From UBA1138 sp036338615 (lineage in GTDB: Bacteria; Gemmatimonadota; Gemmatimonadetes; Longimicrobiales; Gaopeijiaceae): a stretch of DNA of 7,168 nucleotides. The notes beneath the pieces are model-generated. The model searched no databases. It was not told the DNA's origin and saw only the letters and a list, made by a program, of their open reading frames with translations. Every line of letters begins with the position of its first letter. The stretch's first letter is position 1. Both the position numbers and the translations under genes were made by a program. The stretch is from assembly GCA_036338615.1 (NCBI GenBank), contig JAYZBT010000414.1:1-7168 (forward strand). The letters run 5' to 3'. Of this stretch, positions 1 through 6,973 are shown piece after piece.

Positions 1-622
1 AAGTGAAGCCGGAAACGGGTGCCGCGGGCTCTTCAACGGGCGGTTCGGCCGGAGCTTCGACAACGGACGCCTCTTCGACCGCGACGTCCTCTGCTACGCC
101 GAATTCGATAGCCTCACCCTCGTCCGGGGCCTCATCGATCACCACTTCCTCCGCTACCGCAAAGTCGGAGGCGTCCTCCTCGGGAGCCACTTCCTCGGGC
201 GCGTCCACCGACCAATCTTCGGTCTCGACTTCCTCGGCGGCTGCCTCTAACAACTCGGTGACGGCAGGCGATTCTCCGTCGAAGAACGCGGCGGCCAATC
301 CATCTACCGGAGCCTCGGGCTCAGCCAAAGGCTCCTCCTCGGCTACCGCGACCAGCTCTTCGTCGGTGAAGGCGGCGGCCAGGCCATCGACCGGAACCTC
401 AGGCTCAGCGGCGACCTCGGGCTCAGCAGCGACCTCAGGCTCAGCGGCGACCTCAGGCTCAGCCACAACCTCGGGCGCAACGTCCTCGATCGGCGCGGGT
501 CGCTCCACCAGGAAGACGAACCGGCACTCACTACAACGGGCTTTGACCCCCGCCACTGGGATCTTGTTCGGATCGACAGGGAAGGTTGCGGCACAGGACG
601 GGCATGCGATCTGGATGACCAT
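1..622 (-). CDS. Zinc-ribbon (MJ0042-type) protein with acidic repeat tail, 5' part only
   Basis: The reading frame starts at ATG 622-620 and stays open to the left edge, so 207 codons are visible and the C-terminus is missing. Residues 1-40 form a small zinc ribbon with cysteine pairs C7-X2-C10 and C30-X2-C33, in the style of the MJ0042/zinc_ribbon_5 family that often opens bacterial proteins with a later membrane or repeat domain. From about residue 41 the chain is low-complexity, rich in Glu, Ala, Pro and Val and strongly acidic, probably disordered. It holds tandem PEVAAE hexapeptides (about 56-76) and a duplicated PVDGLAAAF module (77-85 and 105-113). The gene begins 22 nt after the GGDEF gene's stop, so it is probably co-transcribed with it. 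No good Shine-Dalgarno sequence is visible. The function is unknown; zinc binding is inferred from the cysteines, and the missing C-terminal domain would decide its role. Confidence 0.85.
   Translation of the reverse strand, partial: MVIQIACPSCAATFPVDPNKIPVAGVKARCSECRFVFLVERPAPIEDVAPEVVAEPEVAAEPEVAAEPEVAAEPEVPVDGLAAAFTDEELVAVAEEEPLAEPEAPVDGLAAAFFDGESPAVTELLEAAAEEVETEDWSVDAPEEVAPEEDASDFAVAEEVVIDEAPDEGEAIEFGVAEDVAVEEASVVEAPAEPPVEEPAAPVSGFT
396..478. repeat. 18-bp tandem repeat within the zinc-ribbon gene
   Basis: About four and a half copies of an 18-bp unit, acctcaggctcagcggcg on the plus strand, begin at 396, 414, 432, 450 and 468 with a few substitutions. Each unit encodes six residues (PEVAAE-like) on the minus strand, so gain or loss of a unit keeps the reading frame. 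This is a coding minisatellite in the acidic linker. Confidence 0.85.
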
Positions 623-644
623 AGTTTTGGTTTGGTTCGGGTGT

Positions 645-1655
645 TCACATCGTGGGTGGACCGGAAGCCGCTGCGCCGGCGAGCGCCTGCTCGTCGCGCG
701 TCTCCGCTCCCTCCGCGTCACTCGGTTGCTGCCGCCTGTCGACCACGTATTTCGACCCGGGCAGAGACTTCGCAAACGACTTCATTTCAGCCGCGAGCTC
801 ACTGATCATACCCGGATGGTCGAACGTCTGGAACTGATTGGTCACAACGCCGATCGACAGGCCCATGAGTGGGACTCGGTGCACATTTCCGCGACGGTCC
901 TCGCCTAGGAAATATCCGGCGCGGCGATCCTCCTCGGTGTACTGATATGGGATCAGTTCATCGAAGAGAAAGATGATCGCATCACACGTCTCCTCCAAGT
1001 ACTCCACGGGAACGTTGAAGATGAAGTCGTCTCCGCCGATGTGGCCTACGAAGCCCCCGGGCGCCAGGCCGCGAACGATGTCCCGCAAAATACGCGATAG
1101 AAGCCGAATCACGGCGTCTCCGAACGCATATCCGTAGCGATCGTTGAATTCCTTGAAGTGATCGAGATCCGCGTAGCAGACGGCGAACGTCTCCGAGGTT
1201 TCGAGCCGAGACTGCATGTCCCTCGCGATGTGGTTGGTACCGGGCAAACGGGTGGTCGGGTGCACCGAGACATCCCGATCGGCTCGCTTGAGGACCTGCT
1301 CGAGCCGGAGCAGTCGCTCCCGTTCCGGAATTTCGTCGTTCACTACCTCGTCGGCTCCAGCCTCGAGCAGGTCGGCAGTGCTCCCACCTGTGCCGTTCAG
1401 CACCACGGCGAGCGGTACGATACCCGTGAAGGAGTCGGCCTTGGTCGCGTCGACGAGTTCCACGACGACCGTCGCATCGGGCCCCGTCTCGATGACGAGG
1501 CAAGCCGGCATCGTGCGGTTCAGCAGTGCCCGGACGTCGGAGGCGTGCTCCACACGTACCAACTCCAAGCCGTTCTCCTCGGCGAACCGAGAGACGAGCG
1601 GAGACGGGTCTGCTTGACCTGGACCAAAATGGAGAACGGTCTTGTTGGATGCCAT
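645..1655 (-). CDS. GGDEF-domain protein with degenerate receiver-like N-terminus
   Basis: A 336-residue soluble protein with no signal peptide or membrane segment. Residues about 5-125 look like a CheY-type receiver fold, but Glu56 (VIET) stands where the phosphoacceptor Asp is expected and the usual KP near the end reads NDE, so phosphorylation is unlikely. Residues about 133-308 are a GGDEF domain: PTTRLPGTNHI (133-143), DLDHFKEFNDRYG (163-175) and the active-site signature GGDDF (207-211), which fits the GG(D/E)(D/E)F consensus for making c-di-GMP from two GTP. No RxxD inhibitory site lies five residues before it; residues 198-201 read APGG. An insertion at about 238-258 (EEDRRAGYF...EDRRG) precedes PLMGLSIGVV. 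The C-terminal 30 residues are low-complexity. ATG 1655 follows rnr by 60 nt, with a weak GAG upstream. Enzyme activity is plausible but unproven; it could instead be a c-di-GMP or GTP sensor. Confidence 0.88.
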   Translation of the reverse strand: MASNKTVLHFGPGQADPSPLVSRFAEENGLELVRVEHASDVRALLNRTMPACLVIETGPDATVVVELVDATKADSFTGIVPLAVVLNGTGGSTADLLEAGADEVVNDEIPERERLLRLEQVLKRADRDVSVHPTTRLPGTNHIARDMQSRLETSETFAVCYADLDHFKEFNDRYGYAFGDAVIRLLSRILRDIVRGLAPGGFVGHIGGDDFIFNVPVEYLEETCDAIIFLFDELIPYQYTEEDRRAGYFLGEDRRGNVHRVPLMGLSIGVVTNQFQTFDHPGMISELAAEMKSFAKSLPGSKYVVDRRQQPSDAEGAETRDEQALAGAAASGPPTM

Positions 1656-1715
1656 ACGATCTCGCGCGAGGAAACTGCGCCGGACGGGGACGTTACCGTG
1701 GTCCCGAGGGCAGTG
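1656..1715 (-). other. rnr-GGDEF intergenic spacer with weak hairpin
   Basis: The 60-nt spacer contains one imperfect stem, 1685-1691 against 1701-1706 with a bulged A and a 9-nt loop, and a 10-bp palindrome ctcgcgcgag at 1661-1670 just upstream of the GGDEF start. No T-tract follows the stem on the minus strand, so I do not call it a terminator. It could modestly affect read-through or translation. I see no convincing promoter. Confidence 0.25.
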
Positions 1716-3920
1716 TCAATCTGCCTCAGCGGACGCCGTGACCAAGAGGAAGTCCACATGACGGGCCTCTTTGTCGACCCGCGTTACCTGGACGCGCACG
1801 CGATCCCCAAGCCGATAGCTACGTCGGCCGCGATCGCCGACGAGCGCGTACGACTCCTGTTGCAACCGGTAGAAGTCGTCCCGAAGGCTGTTTACGTGGA
1901 CGAGACCATCCACGAAGTACCGCTCGAGCGTCACGAAGAAGCCGAATGCAGCCACCCCCGAGATACTCCCGTCGAAGGCCTCCCCGAGGTGACGTTCCAT
2001 GAACTCCACCTTCTTCAGCGCGACCGAAGCGCGCTCGGCCTCCGCGGCGGCCTGCTCTCGGGCACTGGTACCGTCGGCGAGCGAACGCAGGACCCCCGGA
2101 TCCCATGAACGGGCTGGCGCCCCACCGATCAGCGAGCGAACGACCTCCCTGTGGACGACAAGGTCCGGATAGCGCCTGATAGGACTGGTGAAATGCAAGT
2201 ACGCCGGTGATCCGAGACCGAAGTGGCCCAGGTTCTCGGGGTCGTAGCGCGCCTTCGCCAGGGACCGCAATACCACCGTCGAAACAAGCGCGGCCTCCGG
2301 GCGTCCGCGTACCGCTTCCAGGAGCTGCTGTAGGTCCCTGGGGGTCAGTGACGTGCGACCAGGGAGCCGATTCTGCCCGATGCGGCCCAGTAGCTCACGT
2401 AACTCGTCAGCCCGCTCTCGGGAGGGCGGCTCGTGAACACGGTACAGGCCGTCGATACCGCGGGCTTCCATATCAGCCGCGACGACCTCGTTGGCGAGCA
2501 CCATGAAGTCCTCGATGAGTCGATGGCTCTCCAGCCGTTCACGCCGCAGGATGTCGACCGGGTGGCCGCGCTCGTCGAGCACCACACGCGCCTCCGGTAT
2601 CTCGAGGTCGAGCGCCCCTCGTCGGGCGCGGTCCGCTCTCACGCGGCGAGCGAGATCGTCGAGCGTGCGGATGGCGTTGTCGATCTCGGGCGATATCGCT
2701 CCGCCGCCATCCAACACGGACTGGGCCTGCTCATAGGACAACCCGTCCGAGCACCGGATGCGTGTCCGCTCATACCGGCGACCATAGACCTCAGCCGCCA
2801 AGTCGAGTTCGATGAAGACCGATACGGCGAGCCGGTCCACGCCCCCCATCAGCGAGCACACGTCGGCCGAGAGTGCCTCGGGCAGCATCGGGATGGTGCG
2901 GTCGACCAGATATACGCTGGTCCCGCGAGCCAGCGCCTCGACGTCGATCACGCCCCCTTCCGGCACGAAGTGGGAGACATCTGCAATGTGCACACCCACC
3001 TCGAATCGTCCCCCGCCCAGCTCGGTCACCGAGAGGGCGTCGTCGTGGTCCTTGGCATCCGCGGGGTCGATCGTGAACACCAGCAGATCCGTACGGTCGA
3101 CCCGCCCGTCCGCGGCACTCGACCCCGTCTCTGGCATGCCTCGCTCTGCGGCCTCCTGGGCGGCAGCCGTCACCTCGGCTGGAAAGTCGAAGGAGAGGCC
3201 AAAGCCGTGAGCGACCGCCAGCACGTCGACCCCGGGGTCCGACAGGGGCCCGAGCACCTCGATCACCGTTCCCGCCACCGTGCCCGAGGGGCCGCCCCCC
3301 CCCTTTCCGTACCAATCCAACCGGACGACGACCACGTCCCCGTCGTCAGCCTCGCCGCCGGCGTCCCTGGGCACGAGTACGTCCTTCGAGAGCCGCCCAT
3401 CCATGGGCACGACATAGTCGAAGCGTCGCGAACTGTGGAACGTGCCGACGATGCTCTCCCGAGCCCGCTCGAGAACCTTTATGACTCGCGCTACGGGGCT
3501 ACGGCCGCGCGGGCGAGACTCGATGCGGGTAACGACGTGGTCCCCGTCCATGGCGGTCGCGAGGTGGGTCGAGGGGACGAAGAGGTCGCCGCCGCCCCCG
3601 TCCGGACGGACGAAAGCGTCTCCCGCGCGGGTCAGCGAGACGATGCCGGGGCTCAGCTCGAGACTCCCCGAGAGCGCGAACCGGTGGCCCTTCACCCGAT
3701 AGATCTTTCCGGCTCGCTCCAGACCCGTCAGCAGTCGCTTGAAGCGCCGGTACTCGCTGGTCGCAACGCCAGCCGCACGCGCGATCTCCTTGCTCTTGAG
3801 CGGCCCGCGCGTCGATGCGGCCAGGACCTCCAGCACCTTGGCTTCCCCGGTCTCGGCGCCTCGCCCGCGGCGACTCACCGTGCCCCGCGCCCGACTGGGA
3901 CTCTGAGGGTCGCGGTCCAC
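1716..3920 (-). CDS. rnr: Ribonuclease R (3'-5' exoribonuclease, RNB family)
   Basis: A processive hydrolytic 3'-to-5' exoribonuclease able to degrade structured RNA, active in mRNA turnover and rRNA quality control in the cytoplasm. Domains in order: winged-helix RNase R N-terminus (about 24-85), two cold-shock/OB domains (about 88-150 and 155-225), the RNB catalytic core (about 275-600) and an S1 domain (about 645-727). The core carries TIDPADAKDHDDA (283-295), whose D285, D291, D293 and D294 match the four metal-binding aspartates of RNase II/R, plus HFTSPIRRYPDLVVHR (576-591). At 734 residues it is shorter than the E. coli enzyme (813) because the Lys-rich C-terminal tail is missing. Start choice is uncertain. 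GTG 3920 overlaps the upstream gene by 46 nt. GTG 3878 (residue 15) overlaps the upstream stop as GTGA, with GGGG at 3886-3883, and keeps every domain, so it may be the true coupled start. A G9 tract lies at codons 206-209. Confidence 0.96.
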   Translation of the reverse strand: MDRDPQSPSRARGTVSRRGRGAETGEAKVLEVLAASTRGPLKSKEIARAAGVATSEYRRFKRLLTGLERAGKIYRVKGHRFALSGSLELSPGIVSLTRAGDAFVRPDGGGGDLFVPSTHLATAMDGDHVVTRIESRPRGRSPVARVIKVLERARESIVGTFHSSRRFDYVVPMDGRLSKDVLVPRDAGGEADDGDVVVVRLDWYGKGGGGPSGTVAGTVIEVLGPLSDPGVDVLAVAHGFGLSFDFPAEVTAAAQEAAERGMPETGSSAADGRVDRTDLLVFTIDPADAKDHDDALSVTELGGGRFEVGVHIADVSHFVPEGGVIDVEALARGTSVYLVDRTIPMLPEALSADVCSLMGGVDRLAVSVFIELDLAAEVYGRRYERTRIRCSDGLSYEQAQSVLDGGGAISPEIDNAIRTLDDLARRVRADRARRGALDLEIPEARVVLDERGHPVDILRRERLESHRLIEDFMVLANEVVAADMEARGIDGLYRVHEPPSRERADELRELLGRIGQNRLPGRTSLTPRDLQQLLEAVRGRPEAALVSTVVLRSLAKARYDPENLGHFGLGSPAYLHFTSPIRRYPDLVVHREVVRSLIGGAPARSWDPGVLRSLADGTSAREQAAAEAERASVALKKVEFMERHLGEAFDGSISGVAAFGFFVTLERYFVDGLVHVNSLRDDFYRLQQESYALVGDRGRRSYRLGDRVRVQVTRVDKEARHVDFLLVTASAEAD

Positions 3921-4654
3921 CCCAAGCCACGCAGCCCGCCCCGCCTAGGCGCGAAGCCGATGCTCGCTGGGGTTGTAACGCCGCGGGCACTCAAGTAGGC
4001 GTCTACCGCCGAGGCGACGTGGTTGGCGATCACGATCCCCACGGCAGTGGTCGCCTGACGAAACCGGCCATCGGTCTCTGAGATCATATCCCCCAAGCGC
4101 TCGCGCCCCTCGGGATCGGAACTCCAGTCCCATAGGAACGTGCTCCCGTACGCACGTTCCTCATAATACTCGATCGCCTGCGCGAACCCCGGGTCCCCCT
4201 CCCCTCCGCCACCCCCCAGGAAGATGCCCTGGGCTCGGGCCCAGATCATGCCGTTGAAGGTCTCCGGATCTTGCTCGGGTTGGATGCCGCCGGAGCCCGC
4301 GTCCCCGTCGAACGCCCCGGAGCGAAGCCACTTGCTCAGCGTCTCGTAATAGTCGAAGTCCCCGTCCACGCGGGCCCCGATCTGAACCCTTCCGGCCTCC
4401 CAGGCAAAGGCCCGGTAGTCCCGGCGCAGCGCAGAACCCGAGCGACGACGCTCGACGTAGGCAGACAGCGCCATGACCTCGAGCGCGGCGAAGGCCCACT
4501 TCCTCGCCTTGCCCTGCTTGTGCTGGCCGAGCCCCGGCACCGCCAACGAGAGGAGCGTGTGGTTGGCCGGACCGGCTTCCCATGACCCACCAGAGCCACG
4601 CTCCTGAGCCTCCGCATTCCGTTCGGTCGACACCGCGAGCACGAGCAGCAGCAA
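3875..4654 (-). CDS. DUF5683-like exported/inner-membrane protein
   Basis: A 259-residue protein with the look of the DUF5683 family. SLAVPGLGQ (36-44) is followed by a basic stretch and a hydrophobic segment (about 52-66), then a soluble middle with DYYETLSKWLRSGAFD (101-116) and DPETFNG (129-135), and a second hydrophobic segment ending in ANHVASAVDAYLSAR (210-224). This pattern of PGxGQ, helix, soluble part and helix with a conserved DAY is typical of small FCB-group envelope proteins of unknown function. TTG 4654 is the only standard start after the previous gene's in-frame stop, but it begins inside the hydrophobic core LLLLVLAV of a signal-like segment. The 12 codons upstream encode a basic n-region (IRTRSRWLGTRA), and ATT 4690 sits 6 nt after GGGAG, so the real protein may begin there (271 residues) with cleavage near AEA/Q. 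The stop overlaps a GTG of rnr, suggesting coupling. Confidence 0.8.
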   Translation of the reverse strand: MLLLVLAVSTERNAEAQERGSGGSWEAGPANHTLLSLAVPGLGQHKQGKARKWAFAALEVMALSAYVERRRSGSALRRDYRAFAWEAGRVQIGARVDGDFDYYETLSKWLRSGAFDGDAGSGGIQPEQDPETFNGMIWARAQGIFLGGGGGEGDPGFAQAIEYYEERAYGSTFLWDWSSDPEGRERLGDMISETDGRFRQATTAVGIVIANHVASAVDAYLSARGVTTPASIGFAPRRGGLRGLGWTATLRVPVGRGAR

Positions 4655-4696
4655 CGCTCGCGTGCCGAGCCATCTGGAGCGTGTCCTAATGTCCCG

Positions 4697-4701
4697 CTCC
4701 C
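4697..4701 (-). promoter_or_regulatory. Candidate ribosome binding site pointing to an ATT start
   Basis: GGGAG on the minus strand, just after the stop of the PorV/PorQ-family gene, ends 6 nt before ATT 4690-4688. That spacing suits ATT far better than TTG 4654, which has only a weak GAG nearby. It supports initiation at 4690 for the DUF5683-like protein. The evidence is position alone. Confidence 0.4.
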
Positions 4702-4705
4702 GCCA

Positions 4706-5719
4706 TCAGAACCGAATCGAGAAGGTGACCTGGATCGGCTCGGTCTCACCCGTCAGCGTGGAGACCGCCAAGGACTTGGCGATGGCGAGGTCGAATCGCT
4801 GATACCGGAAGCCCAGCCCTACCCGCGCGCCGTCCTCTTGATCGAGGCCCCCGAGCACGTACCCCGCGCGAAGGAAGAGCGCTTCGCTCAGGCCGGCGAT
4901 CAGTTCCGTCCCGAGATAAAGCGAGAGAGACCCGGGATCACGAAGACGGTCTTGTATCTCCACGGTGAGCCAACCCCCGAGCTCCTCTTCCTCCGTGATC
5001 AGCGTGAGGAGGTTGTAGGAGACCCCGAGGCGCGCCCGCGCCGGAAGCGGGTCGGCCTGTTCCGCGTTCAGGATCTGGTAGCGCGGACCGATGTGGGCGA
5101 GCATCACCCCGATCCTCAGGCGCTCGGTGGGCAGGATCTGCAATCCCGCATCGAAGGCATACGTCGTCGCGGTGGTGCCAGCGTCCGTACAAAGCCCTCG
5201 GCACGAGCGCCGGAACTGGACGACCTTGAAGTTCACGCCCAAGCGAACTCGGTCGGCCAACTGCGCTGCCGCGGAGACGATGCCCAAGTGGTTGCGCGAG
5301 CTGATGGTCCCGAGTTGGTTGCCATCGATATCCGTCAGGTCCTGACTGCCGACGTCGAGAAGCTGGTAGGACAGACCGACCGTTCCGACACCCGAACGGG
5401 TCCAGAGCGCAGAAAAGGCCGTCGATGTCCCCGCCAGGGGGTCCCCGCGCAGCAGTACGACCTGCCTCTCACGCACGGCCGCGAGCCCGGCTGGGTTCCA
5501 GAAGGCCGATTCGGGCCCATCCTGAGGGGTCATCGCACGGCCGAGCGAAACCGCCTTGGCCCCGATTGGCAGCAAGAGAAACAGAGCGCCCTCCGCGGAA
5601 CCCCCACCCTCGTTCCCTTGCGCGGCAGCTCGGGAAGGGCCGTAAAACACCCCGCACAGCAAGAGGAGCAACAGAGAGGAGCAGTTCAGCAACAAGAGGT
5701 TACGAATCACGCGCATCAT
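4706..5719 (-). CDS. PorV/PorQ-family outer-membrane beta-barrel protein
   Basis: A 337-residue protein with a hydrophobic signal peptide (1-33, probable cleavage in SRAAA/QG) and a chain of amphipathic strands ending in VTFSIRF, a terminal Phe typical of Bam-assembled barrels. The motif near the mature N-terminus, GAKAVSLGRAM (53-63) followed by SAFWNPAGLA (71-80), is the hallmark of the PorV/PorQ (UPF0164-like) family, long-chain fatty-acid-transporter-like barrels; some members serve type IX secretion. Cys173 and Cys177 (CRGLC) are probably a disulfide on a periplasmic or surface turn. Cys22 in the signal peptide does not fit a lipobox. The gene overlaps era by 20 nt. Two adjacent ATG codons are possible starts; GGAGG is 3 nt from the first (5719) and 6 nt from the second (5716), so 5716 may be favoured. 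No other type IX secretion gene is visible, so its exact role is open. Confidence 0.85.
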   Translation of the reverse strand: MMRVIRNLLLLNCSSLLLLLLCGVFYGPSRAAAQGNEGGGSAEGALFLLLPIGAKAVSLGRAMTPQDGPESAFWNPAGLAAVRERQVVLLRGDPLAGTSTAFSALWTRSGVGTVGLSYQLLDVGSQDLTDIDGNQLGTISSRNHLGIVSAAAQLADRVRLGVNFKVVQFRRSCRGLCTDAGTTATTYAFDAGLQILPTERLRIGVMLAHIGPRYQILNAEQADPLPARARLGVSYNLLTLITEEEELGGWLTVEIQDRLRDPGSLSLYLGTELIAGLSEALFLRAGYVLGGLDQEDGARVGLGFRYQRFDLAIAKSLAVSTLTGETEPIQVTFSIRF

Positions 5720-6659
5720 CGTCCTCCGGGACGCGGAAGCCGAGCTGACTCAGGTGGGCCCTGTTCTTACGCCAGTCCTTGAGCGGCCTTACCCACAGAT
5801 CGAGGTACACGCGCGTACCCAAAAAGTGCTCGATCTTCTTGCGCGAGCGCTCTCCCAGCTCGCGGATCGCCGCACCTTTCTTCCCGATCAAGATGCCCTT
5901 CTGGGACTTTCGCTCTACGTAGACGTTCATTTGGATGTAGACCGGGTCCTGACCCTCGCGGTACTCCTCCACCTGACAGAACGTCGCATACGGGACCTCC
6001 TGATGATACAACTCGAAGATCGTCTCCCGTACGAGTTCCGATACGAAGAAGCGCACGGGGTCCGACGCGATGTCGTCCTCGGGGTAGAGGAACGGGCCCT
6101 CTGGCAGGTCCGACCGCACGGCCTCGAGCAACTCGTCGACGCCCTGCCCATCGGCGGCTGAGACCCGGTACAGCGCCCCAGGAACATTGGCTGCGAGCCA
6201 GCTTTCCCAGAGCTCGATCTGTACGGGGCTGGCTTCGTCGACCTTGTTGAGCGCGATATGGAGGGGCGCGCGCACCTCCTCGACCGCCCGCACGATCTGC
6301 GTCGTCTCTTTCGGATTCGGCTTGCGCGTGGCGTCGATGACCAGCAGAACCACGTCAGCCTCGGACAACGCCTGCAGCGCTGCCCCGAGCATGGCGCGCT
6401 GCAAGAGGTCGCGTACGTCCAGCAGCCCTGGCGTATCGAGGAAGATGAGCTGGTCCGACCCACTCGTAAGGATCACGGTCACCCGCTGCCAGGTCGTCTG
6501 CGCCTTCGCGGTCACGATCGAGAGGTGCTGCCCGATGAGTCGGTTGAGCAGCGTGGACTTCCCCGCGTTGGGACGCCCCACCAGCGTGACGTAGCCCGCT
6601 CGGGTCGGGACGCTTTCGGGCGTGCTTTGGGAGGTGCCTTCAGAGGCTGTCGGCGGCAA
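5700..6659 (-). CDS. era: GTPase Era (30S ribosome assembly)
   Basis: An essential GTPase in most bacteria that binds the 3' end of 16S rRNA and assists late 30S maturation in the cytoplasm. All G motifs are present: G1 GRPNAGKS (28-35), G2 in AQTTWQR (53-59), G3 DTPG (75-78), G4 NKVD (138-141) and G5 SAA (167-169). The C-terminal KH domain shows ILIGKKGAAIREL (256-268), then KKIEHFLGTRVYLDLWV (274-290) and the family ending KDWR. The length of 319 is slightly above the roughly 300 usual, owing to a Ser/Thr/Pro-rich N-terminal leader of about 20 residues. TTG 6659 is the only usable start after an in-frame TAG at 6683-6681; a weak GAGAG lies upstream. In switch I, Trp57 replaces the Arg usual in QTTR. 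The 3' end overlaps the next gene, and the 5' end is separated from lpxA only by the structured element. Confidence 0.97.
   Translation of the reverse strand: MPPTASEGTSQSTPESVPTRAGYVTLVGRPNAGKSTLLNRLIGQHLSIVTAKAQTTWQRVTVILTSGSDQLIFLDTPGLLDVRDLLQRAMLGAALQALSEADVVLLVIDATRKPNPKETTQIVRAVEEVRAPLHIALNKVDEASPVQIELWESWLAANVPGALYRVSAADGQGVDELLEAVRSDLPEGPFLYPEDDIASDPVRFFVSELVRETIFELYHQEVPYATFCQVEEYREGQDPVYIQMNVYVERKSQKGILIGKKGAAIRELGERSRKKIEHFLGTRVYLDLWVRPLKDWRKNRAHLSQLGFRVPEDDDARDS
5723..5727 (-). promoter_or_regulatory. Ribosome binding site of the PorV/PorQ-family gene, inside era
   Basis: A perfect GGAGG on the minus strand lies within the last codons of era, before two tandem ATG codons at 5719 and 5716. 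The spacings are 3 and 6 nt, which favours the second ATG. This is the strongest Shine-Dalgarno match in the window and fits translation coupled to era. Confidence 0.75.
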
Positions 6660-6680
6660 CGGCGACTCTCGATCTCGGGG

Positions 6681-6714
6681 CTAGCAGCCCGTGGGAGAAG
6701 TACAGTGGGCCGCG
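6681..6714. repeat. Left terminal inverted repeat of the lpxA-era element
   Basis: This 34-nt arm matches the reverse complement of 6974-7007 without gaps at 28 of 34 positions. The inner 18 bases (6697-6714) differ at one position only, and the outer four are CTAG. The arm also supplies the in-frame TAG upstream of era. Confidence 0.85.
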
Positions 6715-6973
6715 CGCAGGGGTCTCGCGAGACCTGTAGTAGGCACGACGACGAGTCGTAGTTGTTCGGGCACCGCCGCCGAAGGCGGTGGTCCGAGGAG
6801 GAGTAACGACCTACAGGGCCGCGACCCCCCTGCGCCCGTCATCAAGTGTGTCATGACACTACAGTGTGTGGGTTGGGGTGGCACGGCCCCATCTCCGTCG
6901 TTGGAGCCTCTCGAAGTAGCTACGGCTACGCCTTCAACGCTCCGCCTAGGATCTGGGGCTGTGGCATCCCCAA

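Noticed and set aside
396..478. CRISPR array
   Set aside because: The 18-bp units are contiguous with no spacers, and they keep the reading frame of a protein.
3..908. Long plus-strand frame rich in Ser, Ala, Thr and Gly
   Set aside because: It is antisense to the zinc-ribbon gene and the end of the GGDEF gene. Its low-complexity composition is the mirror of the acidic repeats, and it shows no domain. The minus-strand frame has a clear CxxC pair zinc ribbon.
1685..1706. Intrinsic terminator after rnr
   Set aside because: The stem is short and bulged, and no T-tract follows it on the minus strand.
2433..3998. 521-codon plus-strand open frame
   Set aside because: It lies antisense to rnr, whose minus-strand frame has every RNase R domain. 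The plus frame has no recognisable fold and arises from GC-rich codon use.
4706..5719. Lipoprotein reading of the barrel protein at Cys22
   Set aside because: The residues before Cys22 are LLLL, which lacks the small residues of a lipobox; an AAA/Q signal peptidase I site fits better.
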